Assembly: GCF_001426905.1 (NCBI RefSeq)
Contig: NZ_LMFQ01000022.1
Span: 186,147 to 250,146, forward strand
Source: Caulobacter sp. Root1455
GTDB lineage: Bacteria; Pseudomonadota; Alphaproteobacteria; Caulobacterales; Caulobacteraceae
Length of the DNA: 64,000 bases
Direction of reading: 5' to 3'
Positions within the stretch are counted from its first letter, which is position 1, and each line of letters starts with the position of its first letter. The notes beneath the pieces are model-generated. The model saw only the letters and a program-made list of their open reading frames with translations. It was not told the origin of the DNA and did not search any database. This document shows, in pieces, positions 16,403-25,194 of this stretch. The position numbers and the translations under genes are program-made.

Positions 16403-17938
16403 CTAGGCCGCGGCCTCGGCGTCTTCGCCGGCGTCGTCCTCGTCGTCGCTCAGCAGGGCCGACAGCACCGCGGCCAGGCGTTCGGGCTTGATGGGCTTTT
16501 CCACCACGTCCTGCATGCCGGCGGCGATGTAGGTGGCCACGTCGTTGGGGTCGGCGTTGGCGGTCAGGGCGACGATCGGCGCGGCGCCGGCCCGGCCGGG
16601 CAGGTCGCGGATGGCGCGGGTGGCGGCGACGCCGTCCATGCGCGGCATCTTGATGTCCATCAGGATAAGATCGAAGCGGCCCGACTTGGCGGCCTCGACG
16701 GCCTCGGCGCCGTCGGCCACCTGCTCGGAGGTGCAGTCGAACATCTCGCACAGCGCCTCGGCGACCATGCGGTTGGTGGCGTTGTCGTCGACGATCAGGA
16801 TGTGGGCCGAACGGGTGTCGAGCCTCGGCTCCTCGCCGGCCGACGCCGTGAGGGTCGCCTCGGGAACGCTCAGCGCGAACTGCACGGTCAGGCCGGCGCC
16901 CATGTTGGCCTCGGCCCGCAGCGGGCCGCCCATGGCGCGGGTCAAGCCGTGGGCCAGGGCCATGCCGACGCCCAGGGCCAGCTCGTTGCTGTCCTCGATG
17001 CAGCCCGCGCCCAGCGGGGCGAACACCCGGGCCAGGCGAGCCTCGGCCGAGCCGGGGGCGTTGTCGCGCACCCGACCTTCCAGCATCAGGCCGTTCTCGA
17101 CGTGGTGGACCTTGAGACTGGCCTCGATGACGCCGCGGCCGCTGGCCAGGGCGCTCTCGATCAGGGCGTCGAACACCTGCAGCACGCGGTCGGCGTCGAT
17201 CAGGGCGGCGGCGTCCGGGTCGCCGTCATAGGAGAACAGCAGGGTCGAGCCGCCCTCGGCCGCGCGGGGGGCCCAGCGGGCCTCGACGGCGTCGCTGAGG
17301 TCGCGCAGCAGGGCCGGCGCCGGCGCCAGGGCCAGGTCGCCGGTCGCGGCGCGGCGCAGGTCCATGGCGCGGCCGAGCACCTGGCTCATGTCGCGGCTGG
17401 TGTCGCCGATGGCGCGGACATAGGCGGCGGCGTCGGGCGTCAGCCGCGACTGCTCCAGCCGTTCGGTGAAGGCCAGGACGCCTTCCAGATGGCGGCCGAT
17501 GTCGTGGGCCATGCGCTCGACCAGGGCCATGGCGTCGTCGGCCTCGCGCTGGCGGCGGCGGTGCGAGGTGAGCAGCGAGCTCAGCCCGCCGACGCCGACA
17601 TAGTCGCCGGCCTCGTCGACGGCGAGATAGGCGCTGCGGAAGATCGGGGTGGCGCTTTGGGTCAGGCGGTCGACGAAGGCGGCGGCCGACACGCTGGCCT
17701 CGACCGTGCGCGCCTCGCGGTCCATGACCTCGGAGATCGGGCTTGCCGCCAGCTCGGGCGCGACGGCCATCTGGCCCTGGAACACGTCGCGATAGACCAT
17801 GCCCAGCGGTTTGCCGTCCACGACCACGGCGATGGCGGCGGCGTCGGCCTGGACATGGAACATCGCCGCGACGTCACCGCACGGGGTCGTGGGAGCGATC
17901 GGGGCTCGGCGGTCGATAAGTCGGGCGAGGGTGTCCAT
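16403..17938 (-). CDS. Hybrid sensor kinase-receiver with N-terminal CBS-like pair
   Basis: 511 residues with no membrane helix. Residues about 10-130 look like tandem CBS modules (PTTPCGDVAAMFHVQ, AIAVVVDGKPLGMVYRDVF). A dimerisation helix has MALVERMAHDIGRHLEGV, where His-Asp fits the phospho-acceptor position. The ATPase region is degenerate: LQVFDALIESALASG replaces the usual Asn-containing N-box, although VRDNAPGS and ALGVGMALAHGL remain. The receiver at about 375-490 is intact (ILIVDDNATNRM, LILMDIKMPRMDG, VEKPIKPE). It may act mainly as a phosphatase or pseudokinase feeding a receiver. A link to cell-cycle CckA-like proteins is possible but not shown. Confidence 0.75.
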   Translation of the reverse strand: MDTLARLIDRRAPIAPTTPCGDVAAMFHVQADAAAIAVVVDGKPLGMVYRDVFQGQMAVAPELAASPISEVMDREARTVEASVSAAAFVDRLTQSATPIFRSAYLAVDEAGDYVGVGGLSSLLTSHRRRQREADDAMALVERMAHDIGRHLEGVLAFTERLEQSRLTPDAAAYVRAIGDTSRDMSQVLGRAMDLRRAATGDLALAPAPALLRDLSDAVEARWAPRAAEGGSTLLFSYDGDPDAAALIDADRVLQVFDALIESALASGRGVIEASLKVHHVENGLMLEGRVRDNAPGSAEARLARVFAPLGAGCIEDSNELALGVGMALAHGLTRAMGGPLRAEANMGAGLTVQFALSVPEATLTASAGEEPRLDTRSAHILIVDDNATNRMVAEALCEMFDCTSEQVADGAEAVEAAKSGRFDLILMDIKMPRMDGVAATRAIRDLPGRAGAAPIVALTANADPNDVATYIAAGMQDVVEKPIKPERLAAVLSALLSDDEDDAGEDAEAAA

Positions 17939-18114
17939 GCGGCCGTTCGGCGAGGCGTTTTGGGGACCTCACCTTCACCCGTTGGCGTTGCGGAGTCGTA
18001 AATGGTCGACGTGTTTGGGGATTTGGGGCGTTGCGACGCGCGGTCCTTGGGGGGAAGGCCTGTCCGCCCGGCGTTCTCAAGGCGTCCGCCACGATGGGTC
18101 GCGGACATGGCGTT

Positions 18115-18147
18115 CCTCTCCTCACCCGTGAAACGGGGGAGGAGAAG
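18115..18147. repeat. Short partial CCCCCTCCGTCACG-family repeat
   Basis: Only the CTCCTCACCCGTGAAACGGG inner hairpin of the element is present; the outer CCCCCTCCGTCACG arms are missing. Confidence 0.6.
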
Positions 18148-18243
18148 GGCGCCAACGTCCGCTCAGGGTCGAGCGCCGAAAAACGCGATCTGCTCGCGAT
18201 CTGATCTTCGGCCGCGGCGCCCCTTCGGCCCCGTCCAAACAAA

Positions 18244-18271
18244 AAGGGCGGCGGATCGCTCCGCCGCCCTT
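18244..18271 (-). terminator. Intrinsic terminator of the TonB receptor gene
   Basis: Twelve-base arms AAGGGCGGCGGA/TCCGCCGCCCTT around TCGC. Read on the minus strand, it is followed by a run of T (AAAAA on the plus strand). It lies about 50 bp past the receptor stop. Confidence 0.8.
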
Positions 18272-18321
18272 CCTGGTTCCGCCCAAAGTCGCCTCGAGAG
18301 AGGCGGTTTTGGCGCTCTTGC

Positions 18322-21150
18322 CTAGAACGACTTGGTGACGCTGACGCCGTAGGTGCGCGGCTCCAGCGTGATCAGGTTCGTGAACAGGCCCGAGCTGTCG
18401 TCGGTGGTGTAGGCGTCGGTGATCGGGGTGTCGTCGCTCAGGTTCTTGACATAGGCGTCGATCGACAGCCCCCACTCCGGCTTTTCGACCTTCAGAGTGA
18501 CGGTGGTGTTGTCCCACGACTCCAGCGTGTCGTAGGCGGTGTTGTAGACCCGGGTGAACTGCTTGCTCTGGCGGTAGTAGTCGCCGCGCAGGGTGGCCGA
18601 CCAGCCGCCCGAGAAGTCCCAGGTGTACTGGGCGCCGACCGAGGTGGTCCAGTGCGGCGAGTTGGGCAGCTCGTTGCCCGACAGGTCCGCCGTGGTGCCC
18701 TCGATCGAATAGCCGGCGCCGTAGTTGTACAGGCCCGTCATGTTGGCCAGGAAGGCCGCCGTGGCGGGCGGCAGGCCCGCGCCGCCGAGAGCGGCCGGGG
18801 TCTGCAGGAAGGCCTGGTAGACTTGCGGACCGCCGCAGGCGAACGGCAGGGTCGCGCCGGCCCCGGCCCCGATGATCGTGGCGGCGCCCGCGGTGGTCAC
18901 CACGCAGTTGGAGCCGACCGCGGCGTTGGGCAGGCTGGGGCCCGCCTTGACCAGGGTATAGGCCGGGTTGTGCTGGGTGCGGTCCATGGTGTCGATCGAC
19001 GCCACGCCGTCGGCGATCTTGGTGTGCAGGTAACCGACGTTGGCGTTCAGGCGCAGGTTGTGAACCGGCGACCAGACCGATTCCAGCTCCAGGCCGTAGA
19101 CCGTGGCGTTGATGTTCTCGTTGACCGAGGTGCGGCTGACGATCTTGGAGATCTGGTAGCCCTGGTAGTCATAGTAGAAGCCGGTGGCGTTCAGCATCAG
19201 GCTGCCGCCCATCAGGGTGTTCTTCGATCCCAGCTCGAACGCGTTGACGAATTCCGGGTCGAACTGCGGCTTGACGGCCGAGCCGACCGCCGCCGGCGGG
19301 TTCGAGCCGCCGCCCTTGTAGCCCTTGGAATAGAAGGCATAGAGCAGGTTGTCGTCGGTCAGCTTGTAGTCGAAGCCGAAGCGACCGGTCAGTTCGTTGA
19401 AGACCGACTTTTCCTGCGGGTTGGTGGTGCTCTGCTTCAGGCCGATGCCCGGCGACAGCAGGACGGTGTCGTAGACGTCCAGGGTCTTGTCGTCGTGGGT
19501 GCGGCGCAGGCCCAGGGTGAACTTCAGCTTCTCGTTGGCCTGCCAGTACAGTTCGCCGAACAGGGCGTTCGACTTCAGGTGATAGGGCGAGCGGTTGTCA
19601 TAATAGTTGTGGCCGCTGCCGTCCGGCGTGGCGTTGGGGTCGATGCCGATGCAGGTGGTCGGCAGGGCGACCGGGCTGCAATTGGGGTTGCCGGTCTTCT
19701 GGAAGTTCAGCGCCATCGCCGACATCGTCAGCGAGTTGCCGATCACGTAGTAGTCGGTGACGGTCTTGTAGTCGAAATAGATGCCGCCGAAGTTGAAGTT
19801 CAGCGGACCGTCGAAGTTCGACTGCAGCCGGATTTCCTGGCTCCACTGCTTGGACGTGCCCGAGGAGACGTCCAGGGTGGTGAACTTGTTGGTGGTGCCG
19901 ACCTGCGGGTCGGTGAAGAAGCCACCCGGGGAAAGCCCCGTGCTGTTGAACGGAACGGTCGAGACGTTCCGGTTGTAGTCCAGCTTCGTATAGACCTCGC
20001 CCTCGCTGTACGACGTCATGGCCGTCAGGGTCAGCTGGTCGGTGAGGTCGTAGTCCAGATTGAACTGGTAGATGTCCGAGCTGGATTGGTAGATCGGGTC
20101 GAACAGCGTCTCGATTTCACGCAGGTCGTGGCTGGTGGTGTCGCCGGCGTTGGCGTCGCCGCTGGTGAAGCCGAAGATGTTGCCCAGTTCGCCGGTCAGG
20201 GTGCCCGAGGTGTTGACGGTGCCGTAGGCGTTGTTGCTGTACAGCGAGGCGTTCTGGCAGCCCTGGGTCAGGAAAGCGCGAGCCGCGCCGGTGGGCACGC
20301 CGCCGAGCGTGGCCGGGCCGTTGTCCTTGGTGCAGAGCTGCTTGCCGACGCGGGCGCGGCTGTCGTCCTCGTTGAAGTGCTCCCACATGAAGTTGGTGCG
20401 CAGCGAGTCGGTGGGATTGAACATCACCGAGACGCGGGTCGAGTACAGGTCGCGGTCGTCGACCTTGTGGCCGTTGTAGGTGTTGGTGACGAAGCCGTCG
20501 CGCTTGAGATAGTTGCCGGCCACGCGGACGGCCAGCTTGTCGCCGACGATCGGCATGTTGATCATGCCGCGCAGCTTCTGGGTGCTGTAGTTGCCGATCT
20601 CGGCCCGGATCTGGGCCTCGAAGGTGTCGGTCGGCTTGGCGGTGATGATGTTGACCACGCCGCCGGTGGCGTTGCGGCCGTACAGCGTGCCTTGCGGACC
20701 GCGCAGCACTTCGACGCGCTCCACGTCGAAGAACTCGGCGTCGAACAGGTTGCCCGACTGCAGCGGGGCGTTGTTCTCGTGGACGCCGACGCCGCCGTCG
20801 GTCGAGACGCCGACGGCCTTGTTGCCGATGCCGCGGATCGCGAAGTTGAAGCTGTTGGTGAAGTTGCCCTTGGCGAAGGTGACGTTGGGAATGGCCAGTT
20901 GCAGGTTGGGGCCGCCGTCGATCTTTTGCGCTTCCAGGCTGTCCTGGCTGAAGGCCGACACCGCGATCGGCACGTCCTGCAGGGCTTCTTCCTTTTTCTG
21001 GGCGGTGACGACCAGTTCCTCGAGCACGTTGCCGCCGCCTTGCTGGGCGCCGGGCGTGGTTTGAGCGAAGGCTGGGGTGGCGACGGCGGCCAGCACGGTC
21101 ACGGACGCACCCATGGCCAGCAGGCTCCGCATACGCAGAGATCGCGACAT
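18322..21150 (-). CDS. TonB-dependent outer-membrane receptor
   Basis: 942 residues. A signal peptide (ends ATPAFAQ, about residue 29) is followed by a TonB-box-like EELVVTAQKKEE near residues 43-54 and a plug domain to about residue 165 (VEVLRGPQGTLYGRNATGGVVNI). A 22-strand barrel ends in YGVSVTKSF with the terminal Phe needed for Bam insertion. It takes up a scarce ligand using TonB energy. The VVTAQK start and RNATGGVVN plug fit the large Caulobacter/Sphingomonas family that imports sugars, aromatics or lipids as often as iron. No siderophore gene or substrate enzyme lies beside it. The ribosome-binding site GGGAGG supports the start. Confidence 0.9.
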   Translation of the reverse strand: MSRSLRMRSLLAMGASVTVLAAVATPAFAQTTPGAQQGGGNVLEELVVTAQKKEEALQDVPIAVSAFSQDSLEAQKIDGGPNLQLAIPNVTFAKGNFTNSFNFAIRGIGNKAVGVSTDGGVGVHENNAPLQSGNLFDAEFFDVERVEVLRGPQGTLYGRNATGGVVNIITAKPTDTFEAQIRAEIGNYSTQKLRGMINMPIVGDKLAVRVAGNYLKRDGFVTNTYNGHKVDDRDLYSTRVSVMFNPTDSLRTNFMWEHFNEDDSRARVGKQLCTKDNGPATLGGVPTGAARAFLTQGCQNASLYSNNAYGTVNTSGTLTGELGNIFGFTSGDANAGDTTSHDLREIETLFDPIYQSSSDIYQFNLDYDLTDQLTLTAMTSYSEGEVYTKLDYNRNVSTVPFNSTGLSPGGFFTDPQVGTTNKFTTLDVSSGTSKQWSQEIRLQSNFDGPLNFNFGGIYFDYKTVTDYYVIGNSLTMSAMALNFQKTGNPNCSPVALPTTCIGIDPNATPDGSGHNYYDNRSPYHLKSNALFGELYWQANEKLKFTLGLRRTHDDKTLDVYDTVLLSPGIGLKQSTTNPQEKSVFNELTGRFGFDYKLTDDNLLYAFYSKGYKGGGSNPPAAVGSAVKPQFDPEFVNAFELGSKNTLMGGSLMLNATGFYYDYQGYQISKIVSRTSVNENINATVYGLELESVWSPVHNLRLNANVGYLHTKIADGVASIDTMDRTQHNPAYTLVKAGPSLPNAAVGSNCVVTTAGAATIIGAGAGATLPFACGGPQVYQAFLQTPAALGGAGLPPATAAFLANMTGLYNYGAGYSIEGTTADLSGNELPNSPHWTTSVGAQYTWDFSGGWSATLRGDYYRQSKQFTRVYNTAYDTLESWDNTTVTLKVEKPEWGLSIDAYVKNLSDDTPITDAYTTDDSSGLFTNLITLEPRTYGVSVTKSF

Positions 21151-21685
21151 TCTATTCCCTCCCTGGACGTCGCGGCTCCTTATGGCGGAGCCTGCGGACG
21201 TCGCGTTGTTTCCTCGGCGCCGTACTTTTAAGCACTACGCGGGCGTACGGCCGACCCCTCGCAGCATAAGGCGATTGCATACTTGGTATCTGGGGCTGTC
21301 AACCGGCCAGAGCCTAAGTAATCATTGATAGGTTACACCTTTTCACTTTACCCAAGGTCACATTCACCTCGGACGGGTAAGTTTTCATTAAAATTAGAAA
21401 AGCCGGTTCGGCGCCTGACGTAGCGTCAGGCGTGGTTTCAGCCTGGGAAACCTTGACGAGGCTTGCCGCCGCGCGTGGTTCATAGTGTCCCATTCGCGCT
21501 GAAGGTACAGCCAAAATATCGTCGTTCGAAACAAATGTTTCAGGGCTGATGACCCCAGGACACAGTCGAGAGCGCACGCCCCCACCCCCTGGCCGGGGCC
21601 GGATTGGCGATACCTTGCCGTGCACGCGCCTCGGTCGGCGGTCCTCCCACGTGCCAATCCCGCGCGCCTCGTGTAGAGAAACGCG
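21151..21685. other. Long intergenic region between TonB receptor and queC
   Basis: No convincing gene. Bases 21300-21430 are unusually AT-rich, with two TTACAC/TTACCC-like stretches and AAAATTAGAAAAG, which suggests regulatory DNA. ATACTTGGTAT at about 21278 is a small dyad upstream of the receptor. I see no preQ1 riboswitch fold before queC, but this was judged by eye only. Confidence 0.4.
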
Positions 21686-22438
21686 ATGTCCGCTTCCCCC
21701 CCTTCCCCGTCGACGCCGCCGCGCGCCGAGGCCGCCCTGGTGCTGTTCTCCGGCGGCCAGGACAGCAGCGTCTGCCTGGCCTGGGCCCTGGAGCGCTACG
21801 CCCGGGTCGAGACCGTCGGCTTCGACTACGGCCAGCGCCATGTGATCGAGATGCAGGCCCGCCAGGCCGTGCGCCATCGGATGGCCGAGCGCTTCCCCCA
21901 CTGGGCCGACCGCCTGGGCGAGGACCACGTGCTGGACCTGACCGGCTTCGGCGCGGTGGCCCAGTCGGCCCTGACCGCCGACGTCGCCATCGAGATGACC
22001 GAGCGCGGCCTGCCGTCCACCTTCGTGCCCGGCCGCAACCTGGTGTTCCTGATCTACGCGGCCGCCCTGGCCGACCGCCGGGGCCTGGGGGCGCTGGTCG
22101 GCGGCATGTGCGAGACCGACTTCTCGGGCTATCCCGACTGCCGGCGCGACACCCTGGACGCCATGCAGAGCGCCCTGAACCTGGGCATGGACCGCGACTT
22201 CGTCATCGAGACCCCGCTGATGAAGCTGACGAAAGCCGAGACCTGGGCCCTGGCCAAGACCCTGGGCGGCGAGGACCTGGTCGACCTGATCGTGGTCGAG
22301 AGCCACACCTGTTACCAGGGCGAACGCGGCGAACTGCACGCCTGGGGCCACGGCTGCGGCGAATGCCCGGCCTGCGAGCTGCGGCGGCGGGGGTATGAGG
22401 AATGGGACGCGGCGGGGCGGGACGGGCTCGGTGCGTGA
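21686..22438 (+). CDS. queC: 7-cyano-7-deazaguanine (preQ0) synthase
   Basis: Converts 7-carboxy-7-deazaguanine to preQ0 with ATP and ammonia, the last of the shared steps to queuosine. The 250-residue product has the PP-loop [14 protein letters not shown] at residues 20-33, FDYGQRH, a VPGRNLVFL segment and the C-terminal zinc site CYQGERG...CGECPAC, with four Cys residues. It is followed by queE and queD in order. The 14-residue Pro/Ser-rich extension at the N-terminus is slightly longer than usual. Confidence 0.95.
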   Translation: MSASPPSPSTPPRAEAALVLFSGGQDSSVCLAWALERYARVETVGFDYGQRHVIEMQARQAVRHRMAERFPHWADRLGEDHVLDLTGFGAVAQSALTADVAIEMTERGLPSTFVPGRNLVFLIYAAALADRRGLGALVGGMCETDFSGYPDCRRDTLDAMQSALNLGMDRDFVIETPLMKLTKAETWALAKTLGGEDLVDLIVVESHTCYQGERGELHAWGHGCGECPACELRRRGYEEWDAAGRDGLGA

Positions 22439-22441
22439 AAA

Positions 22442-22540
22442 CCTCGTCCTTCGACAAGCTCAGGATGAGGTTTTCATTTTGAGCGCCTTTGATCTCCACC
22501 GCACCAGTAGCCCTCATCCTGAGCTTGTCGAAGGACGAGG
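22442..22540. repeat. Inverted pair of CCTCATCCTGAGCTTGTCGAAGG repeat
   Basis: Arms at about 22442-22470 and 22511-22540 are complementary over more than 25 bp and centred on AGCTTGTCGA. This REP-like sequence occurs in many alphaproteobacteria. A second pair is at 62349-62457. It separates queC from queE, so the transcript between them would form a long hairpin. Confidence 0.8.
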
Positions 22541-22561
22541 GCGCCCCCTCGAGCGTTCCCA

Positions 22562-23194
22562 ATGACCTACTCCGTCAAGGAAATCTTCCTCACCCTGCAG
22601 GGCGAGGGCGGCCAGGCGGGCAAGGCGGCGGTGTTCTGCCGGTTCGCCGGCTGCAACCTGTGGACCGGCCGCGAGCAGGACCGCGCCAAGGCCGTCTGCA
22701 CCTTCTGCGACACCGACTTCGTCGGCGTGGACGGCGAAGGCGGCGGCAAGTTCGCCACGCCCGACGACCTGGCCCGCGCGGTCGAGGCCGCCTGGACCGG
22801 CGGGCCGCGCGACCGCCTGGTGGTCTGCACCGGCGGCGAGCCGCTGCTGCAGCTGGACCCGCCCCTGATCGCCGCCCTGCACGCGCGCGGCTTCATGATC
22901 GCGGTCGAGACCAACGGCACGGTGGAAGCGCCCAAGGGGATCGACTGGGTCTGCGTCAGCCCCAAGGCCGACGCCCCGGTCGTCCAGACCCAGGGCCAGG
23001 AGCTGAAGCTGGTCTATCCGCAGGACAAGGCGCTTCCCGAGCGCTTCGCGGCCCTGGATTTCGAGCGCTTCTACCTGCAGCCGATGGACGGCCCGGACCG
23101 CGACAGGAACACGCAATTGGCCGTCGCCTATTGCCTTTCGCACCCACAATGGCGTTTAAGCGTCCAGACACACAAATATCTCGGCCTGCCCTGA
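22562..23194 (+). CDS. queE: 7-carboxy-7-deazaguanine synthase
   Basis: A radical-SAM enzyme that rearranges 6-carboxytetrahydropterin to 7-carboxy-7-deazaguanine. The 210-residue product has the QueE-specific cluster loop CNLWTGREQ...CTFCDTDF (CX14CX2C) in place of the usual CX3CX2C, then VCTGGEPLLQ for SAM binding and AVETNGT. The C-terminal VQTHKYLGLP is typical. It starts 123 bp after queC, with the inverted repeat between. Confidence 0.95.
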   Translation: MTYSVKEIFLTLQGEGGQAGKAAVFCRFAGCNLWTGREQDRAKAVCTFCDTDFVGVDGEGGGKFATPDDLARAVEAAWTGGPRDRLVVCTGGEPLLQLDPPLIAALHARGFMIAVETNGTVEAPKGIDWVCVSPKADAPVVQTQGQELKLVYPQDKALPERFAALDFERFYLQPMDGPDRDRNTQLAVAYCLSHPQWRLSVQTHKYLGLP

Positions 23195-23266
23195 CGGATA
23201 AGGCGCTCGACTTGGTGACAGGGTCGACGCGCTAGAGCCTCCCAGGCCTAGTCAAAGAAGCATTAG

Positions 23267-23632
23267 ATGAAGCCCGTCTTCGAGATCACGAAGGCCGCGC
23301 ATTTCGACGCGGCGCATTACATCGAGCAAGGTCCCGCCGACCATCGCTACCGCAAGCTGCACGGCCACTCGTTCAAGGTCGAGGCCAGCGTGCGCGGGAC
23401 CATGCAGGATGCGGGCTGGGTGGCCGACCTGGACAGCCTGGACGGCGCGCTGAAGGCGGTGGCGACCGAGCTGGACCACGGTCTGCTCAACGATCGCCCG
23501 GGGCTGGAAAGCCCGACCCTGGAGCGCATCTGCCTCTATTTCGCCGAGCGCCTGACGCCCCAGTTTCCGGGCCTGTCGCGCGTGGTGGTCTCGCGCCCGA
23601 CCATCGGCGAAAGCTGCGCGCTGACGCTTTAG
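23267..23632 (+). CDS. queD: 6-carboxy-5,6,7,8-tetrahydropterin synthase-like
   Basis: A 121-residue PTPS-fold protein, the first committed QueD step from dihydroneopterin triphosphate. Zinc ligands H17, H32 and H34 are present in HFDAAH and LHGHSF, and the C-terminal VVSRPTIGESCAL holds the substrate Glu. The residue that aligns with the catalytic Cys27 of E. coli QueD is Y28 (HRYRKLHGH in place of HKCGRLHGH). Position beside queC and queE still supports the assignment. A variant mechanism, or a Cys supplied elsewhere (C117), needs testing. Confidence 0.85.
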   Translation: MKPVFEITKAAHFDAAHYIEQGPADHRYRKLHGHSFKVEASVRGTMQDAGWVADLDSLDGALKAVATELDHGLLNDRPGLESPTLERICLYFAERLTPQFPGLSRVVVSRPTIGESCALTL

Positions 23633-23677
23633 GCCCCCACCGCCCCCTCCGAACGGAGTTGCGCGTTCGAAAGCCGC

Positions 23678-23706
23678 TTGACAGCTTTCATATGTCAGTT
23701 ATTTAT
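23678..23706 (+). promoter_or_regulatory. Sigma-70-type promoter
   Basis: TTGACA at 23678-23683, 17 bp spacer, ATTTAT at 23701-23706, in an AT-rich stretch just before the winged-helix gene. Transcription would start about 23713, leaving a very short leader. Confidence 0.65.
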
Positions 23707-23716
23707 TACACATGAA

Positions 23717-24046
23717 ATGCGGATGGATCACATGACCCCGGGGGACAGGCTGCTGGCGATCCTGTCGGCGCTGGACAGTCCGCACCGCCTGCGGATCATC
23801 GCGGCGCTGCGGGCGGGCGGGCGCAACTATGTCAGCCGGTTGGCGCGCGAGATCGGCATCAGCCGGCCGCTGCTCCACCTGCATCTGAACAAGCTGGAAG
23901 AGGCGGGGCTGGTCACCAGCCAGCTGGAGCTGTCGCAGGACGGCAAGGCCCTCAACTATTTCGAGGTCGCCGATTTCCAGCTCGAGATCACCCCCGCCCT
24001 GATCGCCGAGCGCGTCCAGTCCCTCACCCAGAAAACCGACAAGTAG
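23717..24046 (+). CDS. Winged-helix transcriptional regulator
   Basis: About 109 residues. LLAILSALDSPHRLRIIAAL, VSRLAREIGISRPLLHLHLNKLEEAGLV and a wing with LELSQDGKALNYFEV form an ArsR/MarR-like winged helix (DUF2250/PadR-adjacent in pattern). It has no obvious ligand domain. Three in-frame ATGs (23717, 23723, 23732) are possible, and the promoter position rules out anything earlier. GGATGGA favours 23732. It is first in a three-gene unit with two membrane proteins, which it probably regulates. Confidence 0.7.
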   Translation: MRMDHMTPGDRLLAILSALDSPHRLRIIAALRAGGRNYVSRLAREIGISRPLLHLHLNKLEEAGLVTSQLELSQDGKALNYFEVADFQLEITPALIAERVQSLTQKTDK

Positions 24047-24055
24047 GAGATGTTC

Positions 24056-24271
24056 ATGTCCGAACACCTGTACATTCTGACGATCTGCCTCCCGCTGGGG
24101 ACGGTGCTGCTGATCTTCGGCCTGCGCTACCTGGCCGCCGTGCAGCAGGCCAAGGCGCGCCTGGCCGGCGACCAGGCCTACCGGGAGATCTCGGAACAGA
24201 CCCTGACCGTCCTGGTCGAGGTCCGCGCGCGGCTGGACGGGATCGAGAAGATCCTCAAGGCGGTGGAATAG
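24056..24271 (+). CDS. Small membrane-anchored protein
   Basis: 71 residues. One N-terminal membrane helix (LYILTICLPLGTVLLIFGLRYL) is followed by a charged amphipathic helix with heptad character, QTLTVLVEVRARLDGIEKIL, likely a short coiled coil facing the cytoplasm. AGGAG overlaps the stop of the regulator and lies seven bases before this ATG. An earlier in-frame ATG at 24050 is too close to the Shine-Dalgarno. No family name is recalled with certainty. Confidence 0.65.
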   Translation: MSEHLYILTICLPLGTVLLIFGLRYLAAVQQAKARLAGDQAYREISEQTLTVLVEVRARLDGIEKILKAVE

Positions 24272-24735
24272 TGGCCGCCGACCTTTCCCTGGCCTCCGCC
24301 GGGCGCGGCGGGGCCGCTTCGTCCGCCCGGGACCACGCCGCGCCGCCCCTCTGGCGTCTGTACGCGCTGCGGGCCGGCTACCTGCTGATCGCCGTCGGTC
24401 TCGGGATCGAGATCTGGCCGGGCATCCTCCTCGACCACGGGTCATGGGGGCTGATGCAGGGCGTCGTGCAGTGCATGCTGGGCGCGCTGTCGCTGCTGGC
24501 GCTGCTGGGCCTGCGCTATCCGCTGAAGATGCTGCCGCTGCTGCTGTTCGAGATCGCGTGGAAGGTGATCTGGCTGTCGGTGGTGGCGGTTCCGCTGTGG
24601 CGGGCGGGCCGGATGGACGCGGACACCGCGTCGACCGCCTTCGCCTGCGCCCTGGTCGTGATCTTCCCGATCATCATCCCCTGGCCCTACGTGCTTTCCG
24701 CCTTCGCCCGGGCGAAGGGCGATCGGTGGCGCTAG
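24271..24735 (+). CDS. Four-helix integral membrane protein
   Basis: 154 residues. A GTG start at 24271 shares one base with the preceding TAG. Four membrane helices are visible (LYALRAGYLLIAVGLG, MLGALSLLALLGL, LLLFEIAWKVIWLSVVAV, ALVVIFPIIIPWPYVLSAF). The third helix holds a Glu and the last has a WP motif. It looks like a small sensor or transporter subunit but matches no family I can name. With the regulator and the anchor protein it forms a compact, self-contained operon. Confidence 0.6.
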   Translation: MAADLSLASAGRGGAASSARDHAAPPLWRLYALRAGYLLIAVGLGIEIWPGILLDHGSWGLMQGVVQCMLGALSLLALLGLRYPLKMLPLLLFEIAWKVIWLSVVAVPLWRAGRMDADTASTAFACALVVIFPIIIPWPYVLSAFARAKGDRWR

Positions 24736-24818
24736 GCGGATTCGAAAAACGTCGGTCTTCCTTCGCGCGTCCGGCTGGCCTATCTCTGCCTCGCCAATGC
24801 CGTCGGGGAACCTCGCCC

Positions 24819-25190
24819 ATGCTCTACATGCTGCTGTGCTACAACAACCAGGACGAGGTCATGGGCTGGACCCAGGCGCAGGACGACGCGGTGATGGGCC
24901 GCCTGTCGGTCGTCCATGACCGGCTGATCGCCGAGGGCAAGATGGGCCCGTCGGGCCGGCTGAGCGCCACGACGACCGCCAAGACCCTGGTCAAGACCGA
25001 CGCCCCCTTCGTGGTCGACGGCCCGTTCGCCGAGACCAAGGAGCAGTTCCTGGGCTTCTACGTGCTGGACGTCGCCGACATGGACGAGGCCCTCGACATC
25101 GCCCGCGAGCTGGGCGTGGCCAATCCCGGCGGGGCGTACGAGGTGCGGCCGATGCGGCTGTACCTGCCGGGGGCGATCGCGGCGGGGTAA
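24819..25190 (+). CDS. YCII-related (DGPF) domain protein
   Basis: 123 residues. Residues 1-115 form the dimeric alpha-beta barrel of YCII proteins: MLYMLLCYNNQDE, a VVHDRLIAEGKMGPSGRL segment, and FVVDGPFAETKEQFLGFYVL, the DGPF signature. Members often sit beside ECF sigma factors, but no sigma factor is present here. Function is unknown, possibly ligand binding or peroxide-related. The ATG at 24819 is the only one before the fold starts. Confidence 0.8.
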   Translation: MLYMLLCYNNQDEVMGWTQAQDDAVMGRLSVVHDRLIAEGKMGPSGRLSATTTAKTLVKTDAPFVVDGPFAETKEQFLGFYVLDVADMDEALDIARELGVANPGGAYEVRPMRLYLPGAIAAG

Positions 25191-25194
25191 GCAA

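Noticed and set aside
16031..18001. A 656-codon plus-strand frame over the hybrid kinase
   Set aside because: Starts inside the SRPBCC gene in another frame and has no recognisable domains.
18652..21231. An 859-codon plus-strand frame over the TonB receptor
   Set aside because: Antisense shadow; the receptor on the other strand has all family motifs.
21500..21685. A preQ1 riboswitch before queC
   Set aside because: No clear P1 stem with an A-rich tail pseudoknot was visible. A covariance-model search would be needed.
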